NCBI GenBank assembly: GCA_949289145.1
Contig: CASEML010000048.1
Span: 1-42,943, forward strand
Source: an uncultured Eubacteriales bacterium
GTDB lineage: Bacteria; Bacillota; Clostridia; Lachnospirales; Lachnospiraceae
Direction: 5' to 3'
Length of the DNA stretch: 42,943 nucleotides
The position numbers and the translations under genes were made by a program. Positions 35,286 to 42,943 of this stretch are shown here, one piece after another. How positions within the stretch are numbered: the first letter of the stretch is position 1; each line of letters begins with the position of its first letter. The notes beneath the pieces are model-generated. The model saw nothing but the letters and a program-made list of their open reading frames with translations. It was not told the DNA's origin and did not search any database.

Positions 35286-36056
35286 ATGAAAGAGGATAAA
35301 TTAGTATTAGGCGGACATGAGTTTGATTCCAGATTTATTTTAGGTTCTGGAAAATATAATGTGGAACTGATTGAGGCAGCAGTGAAATATGCAGGTGCAC
35401 AAATGATCACACTGGCATTGCGCCGGGCAAATTCCAATGGTCAGGGAAATATTTTGGATTATATTCCTGAGGGTGTGACCCTTCTGCCTAACACCTCCGG
35501 TGCCAGAAATGCAGAGGAGGCGGTCAGGATCGCAAGGCTGGCTAGAGAAATAGGTTGTGGAAATTTTGTAAAGGTAGAGGTGATTCGTGACAGTAAATAT
35601 CTGCTTCCTGACAATTACGAAACAATAAAGGCAACAGAAGCACTGGCAAAGGAAGGCTTTGTGGTGCTGCCATATATGTATCCAGACTTAAACGTTGCCA
35701 GAGATTTGGTGAATGCGGGAGCAGCGGCAGTGATGCCTTTGGCTTCGCCTATTGGCACCAATAAAGGTTTGGTGACCAAAGAATTTATTGCTATGCTGAT
35801 AGAAGAAATTGATTTGCCAATCATTGTGGATGCAGGAATCGGAAGACCTTCTCAGGCATGCGAAGCCATGGAAATGGGAGCGGCGGCAGTGATGGCAAAC
35901 ACTGCTATAGCAACCGCAGGGGATATTGTGGCAATGGCAGGTGCCTTTAAAGCGGCCATAGAAGCAGGGCGTGCCGCTTATCTGGCAGGGCTTGGACGTG
36001 TGCTGTATGAGGGGGCTTCAGCGTCCTCTCCGCTGACGGGATTTTTGCAGGATTAA
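35286..36056 (+). CDS. thiG: Thiazole synthase ThiG
   Basis: ThiG condenses 1-deoxyxylulose 5-phosphate, the ThiS thiocarboxylate and dehydroglycine into the thiazole phosphate of thiamine. The 256-residue TIM-barrel protein has LGSGKY near the N terminus, the Schiff-base lysine at residue 96 in [10 protein letters not shown] and the phosphate-binding [28 protein letters not shown] at the C-terminal side. The ribosome binding site is AAAGGAAAG. It lies 51 nt after thiF and before thiH, whose product supplies dehydroglycine. Confidence 0.95.
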   Translation: MKEDKLVLGGHEFDSRFILGSGKYNVELIEAAVKYAGAQMITLALRRANSNGQGNILDYIPEGVTLLPNTSGARNAEEAVRIARLAREIGCGNFVKVEVIRDSKYLLPDNYETIKATEALAKEGFVVLPYMYPDLNVARDLVNAGAAAVMPLASPIGTNKGLVTKEFIAMLIEEIDLPIIVDAGIGRPSQACEAMEMGAAAVMANTAIATAGDIVAMAGAFKAAIEAGRAAYLAGLGRVLYEGASASSPLTGFLQD

Positions 36057-36115
36057 TTAAGAGGAAGCGTTAAGAATTAACAATCAGCAGACAGAAGACA
36101 GAAAAGAGGGTAACT

Positions 36116-37267
36116 ATGGAACAAATGAATCATATGGAATATATGGAAGGGATGGAAGTGATTGCTTCTGATATTATGGAGCAGGTGATTGCTTCTATGG
36201 AAGAATATGATTATAAGGCATATTCAGAGCAGGATGTTATTGCAGCATTAAAACAAGAGAGATTAACGCCAAAGGATTTTGGGGCATTGTTATCTCCGGC
36301 AGCAGCCCCCTATTTAGAAGAAATGGCCAGACGTGCAAAAGTAGAAACTGCGAAACATTTTGGCAATTCTGTATACTTATTTACACCTATATATATATCG
36401 AATTACTGTGAAAATTATTGTGTATATTGTGGTTTTAACTGTCACAATCAGATTCGTCGTGCGAAACTTTCCAAGGACGGCATGGAAAGAGAAATGGAGG
36501 CAATCGCCAGTACAGGGCTGGAAGAAATATTGATTCTTACAGGAGAGAGCCGTAAAATGTCGGATTTGTCATATATCGGAGAAGCCTGCAAAATAGCTAG
36601 AAAATACTTTAAAATGGTGGGACTTGAAGTATATCCCATGAATGTGGAAGAATACGCTTATTTGCATCAGTGTGGTGCGGATTTTGTGACGGTGTTTCAG
36701 GAAACATACGATTCGGATAAATATGAAGCATTGCATTTAGCAGGGCATAAACGGGTATTTCCATATCGTATCAATGCTCAAGAGCGTGCCTTGATGGGCG
36801 GTATGCGTGGTGTGGCTTTTGCAGCGCTGCTGGGGCTGGCGGATTTCCGCAAAGATGCATTTGCCACAGGAATACATGCTTATCTGATTCAGAAAAAATA
36901 TCCTCATGCAGAAATTTCCTTTTCCTGCCCCAGACTGCGCCCTATTATTAATAACGATAAGATTAATCCAAAGGACGTACATGAAAGAGAATTGCTTCAA
37001 GTGATGTGTGCTTACCGTATTTTTATGCCTTATGCAGGTATGACGATATCCACCAGAGAACGTGCCGGCTTCCGCGACCATGTGGTCGGTCTGGCGGCAA
37101 CTAAGATTTCGGCAGGCGTCAGCACCGGTATAGGAGAACATCAGGAGGGAGGAGAGCAGGGAGATGACCAATTTGAGATTGCAGATACCAGAAGTGTGGC
37201 GGAAGTAGTATCTGCAGTTAAAAATCAGGGGCTGCAGCCTGTTATGAATGACTATGTGTTCGTATAA
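36116..37267 (+). CDS. thiH: 2-iminoacetate synthase ThiH (radical SAM)
   Basis: Cleaves tyrosine to p-cresol and 2-iminoacetate (dehydroglycine) with S-adenosylmethionine. The 383-residue protein has the radical SAM cluster Cys98, Cys102 and Cys105 in YCENYCVYCGF, then the barrel segments EEILILTGES and FVTVFQETYD, and a C-terminal BATS-type region ending near QFEIADTRSVAEV. This oxygen-sensitive route, instead of the glycine oxidase ThiO, fits an anaerobe. Its last 20 nt overlap the next gene. Confidence 0.94.
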   Translation: MEQMNHMEYMEGMEVIASDIMEQVIASMEEYDYKAYSEQDVIAALKQERLTPKDFGALLSPAAAPYLEEMARRAKVETAKHFGNSVYLFTPIYISNYCENYCVYCGFNCHNQIRRAKLSKDGMEREMEAIASTGLEEILILTGESRKMSDLSYIGEACKIARKYFKMVGLEVYPMNVEEYAYLHQCGADFVTVFQETYDSDKYEALHLAGHKRVFPYRINAQERALMGGMRGVAFAALLGLADFRKDAFATGIHAYLIQKKYPHAEISFSCPRLRPIINNDKINPKDVHERELLQVMCAYRIFMPYAGMTISTRERAGFRDHVVGLAATKISAGVSTGIGEHQEGGEQGDDQFEIADTRSVAEVVSAVKNQGLQPVMNDYVFV

Positions 37268-37832
37268 AAGGATTGCAGTAACTGCTGCAAAATTAGCAGA
37301 GGTGTCCTTGACAGAACAAGTTCGCAATATCATAGGTATCCAAAAGCCGGATATGCTGATTTTACGGGAAAAGGAGCTGAATGCAGAAGAATATCAGGCA
37401 CTGGCAATACAGGTACTTACGGTTTGTGATGAAAAAGGAATCGAATGTGTTCTGCACAGCTTTGTGGATGTGGCACAGAAACTAGGAGTGAAAAAAATAC
37501 ATTTGCCCCTCAATACTCTTAAAAAACAGCAGAGAGATTTGAGTTTTTTTCAAACGATTGGTGTGTCTGTACACAGCAGGGAGGAAGCAGAGGAAGCATA
37601 TAAGTTAGGCGCTACTTACCTGATAGCAGGGCATATTTTTGCAACAGACTGTAAAGCAGGTCTGCCTGGCAGGGGGCTAGAATTTCTGCGGCAGGTTTGT
37701 GAAGCAGTTCCGATTCCTGTTTATGGAATTGGGGGTATTAATAATGATAATACAAAATTGGTAAAGGCAGTCGGGGCAGCGGGCGAGTGCAGAATGTCCT
37801 ATTATATGAAGTTAAAGGAGAGAGCAACATGA
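37248..37832 (+). CDS. tenI: TenI-like thiazole tautomerase
   Basis: A 194-residue protein of the ThiE/TenI fold. TenI-specific features are VSVHSREEAEEAYKLGA and AGHIFATDCKAGLPGRG, with His129 in the position of the catalytic histidine of Bacillus subtilis TenI; ThiE proteins instead read GVHLGQ and lack the TDCKxG loop. The likely role is aromatising the thiazole tautomer made by ThiG, rather than coupling thiazole and pyrimidine as ThiE does. The C terminus is short after GGINNDN and the usual MSG appears as MSYYM, so ThiE activity looks unlikely. An alternative ATG at 37254 is possible. It overlaps thiH by 20 nt and the next gene by 4 nt. Confidence 0.8.
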   Translation: MTMCSYKRIAVTAAKLAEVSLTEQVRNIIGIQKPDMLILREKELNAEEYQALAIQVLTVCDEKGIECVLHSFVDVAQKLGVKKIHLPLNTLKKQQRDLSFFQTIGVSVHSREEAEEAYKLGATYLIAGHIFATDCKAGLPGRGLEFLRQVCEAVPIPVYGIGGINNDNTKLVKAVGAAGECRMSYYMKLKERAT

Positions 37833-38245
37833 TTACAAAAACAAAATTAACAGTAAGATATGCAGAAACAGACCAGATGGGAATTGTACATCATTCAAAC
37901 TATCCTGTATGGTACGAAGCTGGCAGGACGGATTTTATTAAGGCCATGGGAAGGAGTTATTCTCAGATAGAGGCAGAAGGAGTACTTTTTCCATTGCTGG
38001 AGCTGCATTGCAAATATATTCAGGCGGCAAAGTATGAGGACGTGGTCATCATAGAAACCACACTTACTAAATTAACCATGGTAAAGGCAGAATTTTCTTA
38101 TAGAGTATACCGGGAAAGGGATGGTGTGCTGTTAAACACAGGAAGCACTGTTCACGGCATGGTGACAAAAGAACTGCGCCCGGTGAATATGAAAAAAGAA
38201 AAGCCGGAAATCTATACCATGTTGGAAAAAGTATTGGAAATATAA
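37829..38245 (+). CDS. Acyl-CoA thioesterase, 4HBT/YbgC type hotdog fold
   Basis: A 138-residue single hotdog domain. VRYAETDQMGIVHHSNYPVWYEAGRTDF near the N terminus contains the catalytic Asp15 and the HHSNY motif of the YbgC/FadM group; the central LTKLTMVKAEFSYRVYR and C-terminal STVHGMVTKELRPV fit the same family. The substrate is unknown; short acyl-CoA or acyl-ACP is typical. An upstream in-frame ATG (37787) lies within tenI, but AAAGGAG and alignment support 37829. ATGA overlap with the tenI stop shows it is the last gene of the thi operon, although its place there may be incidental. Confidence 0.88.
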   Translation: MITKTKLTVRYAETDQMGIVHHSNYPVWYEAGRTDFIKAMGRSYSQIEAEGVLFPLLELHCKYIQAAKYEDVVIIETTLTKLTMVKAEFSYRVYRERDGVLLNTGSTVHGMVTKELRPVNMKKEKPEIYTMLEKVLEI

Positions 38246-38427
38246 GAAAAAAGGCAAGAATACTTTATATAAATTTTACATACAATAGGAAGAAATGTAA
38301 AAAAAGTAAATTGTTTCTAAAAAAAATATGAAATTACAAATTATTATAAAAAGTGAGAAAACGAGAGGAAAATGAAGATAAACGAATATATTTGTGAATA
38401 AATTAGAATAAATTCAGATAAATAGCG

Positions 38428-38455
38428 TTGCACATTGGGCGCAAAGTGTTAATAT
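38428..38455 (+). promoter_or_regulatory. Promoter of groESL
   Basis: TTGCAC at 38428-38433 and TAATAT at 38450-38455, spacer 16 nt. The CIRCE operator begins 12 nt downstream. The preceding 38246-38427 holds no gene and only AT-rich sequence. Confidence 0.65.
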
Positions 38456-38466
38456 ATGACTATCGG

Positions 38467-38493
38467 TTAGCACTCAATGAAAACGAGTGCTAA
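38467..38493. promoter_or_regulatory. CIRCE operator (HrcA binding site)
   Basis: TTAGCACTC, 9 nt, GAGTGCTAA is an exact copy of the CIRCE inverted repeat. HrcA binding here would repress groESL in the absence of heat stress. It overlaps the expected transcription start. Confidence 0.97.
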
Positions 38494-38541
38494 TAAAACG
38501 AGTGAGATAACAAGTCATAGATATAAAGGAGGAAAAATAAC

Positions 38542-40495
<1,954 letters not shown>

Positions 40496-40512
40496 TACCT
40501 TGCATCTGCACA

Positions 40513-40563
40513 AAGGGGTTGGCACAGGGCGAGATAATTCTCCCCTGTGCCGGCCCCTGTTTT
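40513..40563 (+). terminator. Terminator of groESL
   Basis: A 16-pair stem (40514-40529 with 40543-40558, two G-T wobbles) followed by GTTTTG. It lies between convergent genes. Confidence 0.9.
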
Positions 40564-40582
40564 GATTCAATTCAAATATTAT

Positions 40583-41284
40583 TTATTCCTCAGCATACAA
40601 AAATTCCAAAAAGTTCCAGACTTGTTCTAAACGTTCTGAGTTGTAAGGTATGGTAAAATATATGGTTCCGTCTTCGTATAAATTCCGCTCCTGCTGTTGA
40701 AGTCTTTGCAGAACGGGAGAATTGCTGATATCTATACCTGCTGCATAACTGTTTGTAACATTTCCGCCATCATCAAGAATTTCTATCATAATCAGCTGAT
40801 TCTGAAAGCGCTGATACAAGTCTTTTGGTATAGATGTTTCCAAATTCAAAAATATTTCCCGTTCACCAAAATAGTCAAACATTTCCTGATTACAGAAGAA
40901 AAAGTCAATCTCTTTCATGTCCAAGTCAGTCATTACCTTGGTGTATGCTACGGTACTCATCTGATCCTTTATGGTGGTGTCAATGTAAACGGAACAGTTA
41001 AAATGAGCGTTGTAGTTATCCGAGTTATATGTGCCAAAAGAAGCATATTCCTCTAAAAGTTTCTGAGTCTGATTGTCCCCCCAGTCAGTGTTAAGCAGAT
41101 AGCCATTAAGAAGTGTGGGTTTGGAATTATCAAACCAGATAAGAATGCTCCCTATGATCAAAGCAAGCAGTAAGAGAAAGCCAAACAAATGGAATTTATA
41201 ATAATCCCACAAGTACTCTAGTTTTTCACCAAAAGAGAGCCGGCGAAAACAGATTTTTGAATGTATCGTGTCTTTATCTTTCAT
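40583..41284 (-). CDS. Membrane-anchored protein of unknown function
   Basis: A 233-residue reverse-strand protein not assigned to a family. A basic cytoplasmic N terminus of about 30 residues (KICFRRLSFGEKLEYLWDYYKFH) precedes one membrane helix (about 32-50, rich in Leu and Ile), and the remaining 180 residues are predicted outside the membrane, with acidic, Tyr/Asn-rich sequence. The frame continues to 41350, but the ATG at 41284 has CAGGAGG directly upstream on its strand. It converges on groEL and is divergent from the gene at 41489. Confidence 0.75.
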   Translation of the reverse strand: MKDKDTIHSKICFRRLSFGEKLEYLWDYYKFHLFGFLLLLALIIGSILIWFDNSKPTLLNGYLLNTDWGDNQTQKLLEEYASFGTYNSDNYNAHFNCSVYIDTTIKDQMSTVAYTKVMTDLDMKEIDFFFCNQEMFDYFGEREIFLNLETSIPKDLYQRFQNQLIMIEILDDGGNVTNSYAAGIDISNSPVLQRLQQQERNLYEDGTIYFTIPYNSERLEQVWNFLEFLYAEE

Positions 41285-41408
41285 TATCGTCCTCCTGAAA
41301 CAAATTTTAGCAAAATAAGCAGTAATAAACTGTAAAAATAAGTATAACATATCCTATAAGAGAAAAAATAAAAAAAATATGAAATGTCATAAACAATTAA
41401 AAAAATGC

Positions 41409-41436
41409 TTTAAATATTTTGTAGGTTTGGTATAAT
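41409..41436 (+). promoter_or_regulatory. Candidate promoter of the 41489 gene
   Basis: TTTAAA at 41409-41414 and a perfect TATAAT at 41431-41436, spacer 16 nt. Confidence 0.45.
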
Positions 41437-41488
41437 TAGATTATCTGATTTTTAGAACAATATAGATTTCGTTTTAGGAGGAAAGGAA

Positions 41489-41986
41489 ATGAGTGAATCT
41501 TATACAGAACTGTTAATCAAAAGAAAACCGGCATTTGCAATGATTTTAATAAAATCATTGTTGATTGGACTGACTGGAGCATGTTTCGCACTGACTCTGT
41601 TGGGAAATCCTTTTACATTGCTGGGGGTGGTGATTTTCGGAGCCATTTTCTATGTGGTAAGAGGAAAAACAGATTTAGAATATGAATATTTGTATTTAAG
41701 TGGTGAATTAAGTGTAGATAAGATTATCAATAAGCAGAAAAGAAAACCATTGATCAATATGCAGATGGAAAAAGTAGAGTTAGTTGCACCTACTGATTCG
41801 GAGAAGTTAAGCCAATATAAAAATAAATCTTTGAGGAAGCTTGATTTTTCTAGCCATACGGGAAGACCAAGCTATACAGTGATCTACCATGGAAAGGAGA
41901 TTCAGTATCAGGTGGTGGTTGAACTGAATGAAGAAATTGTAAATGCTATGTATAATGTGGCACCGAGAAAGGTTTTTAAGGCTTAG
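41489..41986 (+). CDS. Two-helix membrane protein of unknown function
   Basis: A 165-residue protein with two closely spaced membrane helices (about 18-40 and 42-58) after a short cytoplasmic N terminus (MSESYTELLIKRKP), then a soluble cytoplasmic C-terminal domain of about 105 residues (LEYEYLYLSGELSVDKIINKQKRK onward). The soluble part resembles PH-like small domains only in length and pattern; I cannot name a family. GGAGGAAAGG precedes the ATG. It is transcribed away from the 40583 gene and is followed by the guaB leader. Confidence 0.75.
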   Translation: MSESYTELLIKRKPAFAMILIKSLLIGLTGACFALTLLGNPFTLLGVVIFGAIFYVVRGKTDLEYEYLYLSGELSVDKIINKQKRKPLINMQMEKVELVAPTDSEKLSQYKNKSLRKLDFSSHTGRPSYTVIYHGKEIQYQVVVELNEEIVNAMYNVAPRKVFKA

Positions 41987-42041
41987 GAAGCACACAAAAT
42001 AGAAAACTTGTAAAATAATGTTGAAATATGAAAAATCTTTG

Positions 42042-42070
42042 TTGACATGTAGGGAAAAGTCTGTTAAACT
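42042..42070 (+). promoter_or_regulatory. Candidate promoter of guaB
   Basis: A perfect TTGACA at 42042-42047 and TAAACT at 42065-42070, spacer 17 nt. The leader to the guaB ATG would be about 175 nt. No purine riboswitch core could be found in it. Confidence 0.45.
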
Positions 42071-42122
42071 TAGTCAATACCGAGAAATTAAAATGAATAT
42101 GCAGTAATAATATAGAAACGAT

Positions 42123-42140
42123 GATGTTTCAGATGTTTCA
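42123..42140 (+). repeat. Tandem 9-nt repeat in the guaB leader
   Basis: GATGTTTCA occurs twice head to tail, immediately before the leader hairpin at 42146. Confidence 0.6.
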
Positions 42141-42145
42141 TCAGA

Positions 42146-42175
42146 TAGAAAGCGGATAGAATTATCCGCTTTCTA
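42146..42175 (+). promoter_or_regulatory. Perfect hairpin in the guaB leader
   Basis: TAGAAAGCGGATA (42146-42158) pairs exactly with 42163-42175 around GAAT. No T-run follows (TTGACATTT), so it is not a standard terminator; it may be a protein- or RNA-regulated element or the boundary of the preceding transcript. Confidence 0.55.
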
Positions 42176-42223
42176 TTGACATTTACACGGGTAAAAAGCA
42201 GTAACTTTTTCTGCCAAATATAA

Positions 42224-42943
<720 letters not shown>

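Noticed and set aside
37248-37832. Thiamine phosphate synthase ThiE as the product of the thiH-adjacent gene
   Set aside because: The TDCKxGLxxRG loop and SVHS motif match TenI, and the ThiE GVHLGQ signature is missing.

Overview
The window looks like a chromosomal segment of a spore-forming, anaerobic member of the Lachnospiraceae (Clostridia). The evidence is its AT-rich Gram-positive coding style with AGGAGG-type ribosome binding sites, a CIRCE-controlled groES-groEL pair, a phosphotransbutyrylase/butyrate kinase pair (terminal butyrate formation), a pyrophosphate-type phosphofructokinase, a clostridial thiSFGH-tenI cluster and a SleC-like spore cortex-lytic protein. The species cannot be fixed from the sequence alone; Coprococcus- or Blautia-like relatives are plausible. 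Most genes lie on the + strand.

Layout. 1-2.5 kb: end of a fibronectin type III protein, then prmC and prfA, which make and modify release factor 1. 2.5-6.1 kb: an AT-rich accessory patch with two related membrane-anchored XRE regulators around a decayed TerF-like von Willebrand A gene, a 50-residue reverse-strand protein and a 3-dehydroquinate-synthase-family enzyme. 6.1 kb: tRNA-Trp. 6.4-10.2 kb: a Gld-type ABC transporter operon (ATPase, permease fused to a GldG-like domain, DUF4340-type protein). 10.5-14.3 kb: ptb-buk, then a MATE transporter with a PqqD-like protein. 14.4-15.9 kb (reverse): SleC-like protein and a small membrane protein. 16.2-20.5 kb: carAB. 20.7-26 kb: PPi-phosphofructokinase, an orphan 109-residue protein, argS, thiamine pyrophosphokinase and a CPBP protease. 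26.1-32.2 kb: gltBD. 32.3-34.3 kb: a palindromic repeat and a diguanylate cyclase. 34.3-38.2 kb: thiS-thiF-thiG-thiH-tenI-thioesterase behind a short structured leader. 38.4-40.5 kb: groES-groEL. 40.6-42 kb: two divergent membrane proteins of unknown function. 42.25 kb to the end: start of guaB.

How the genes fit together. Much of the window is nitrogen and nucleotide metabolism (gltBD supplies glutamate, carAB uses glutamine for carbamoyl phosphate, guaB makes XMP), fermentation energy metabolism (PPi-PFK, ptb-buk), thiamine biosynthesis (thiazole branch plus the final pyrophosphokinase) and protein synthesis and folding (prmC/prfA, argS, tRNA-Trp, groESL). The least explained parts are the 2.5-6.1 kb patch, where both regulators are preceded by the same inverted repeat with identical spacing; the thi leader hairpin; the palindrome at 32.3-32.4 kb; and several small orphan proteins. 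No CRISPR array, intact insertion sequence or complete new multi-gene system could be supported.
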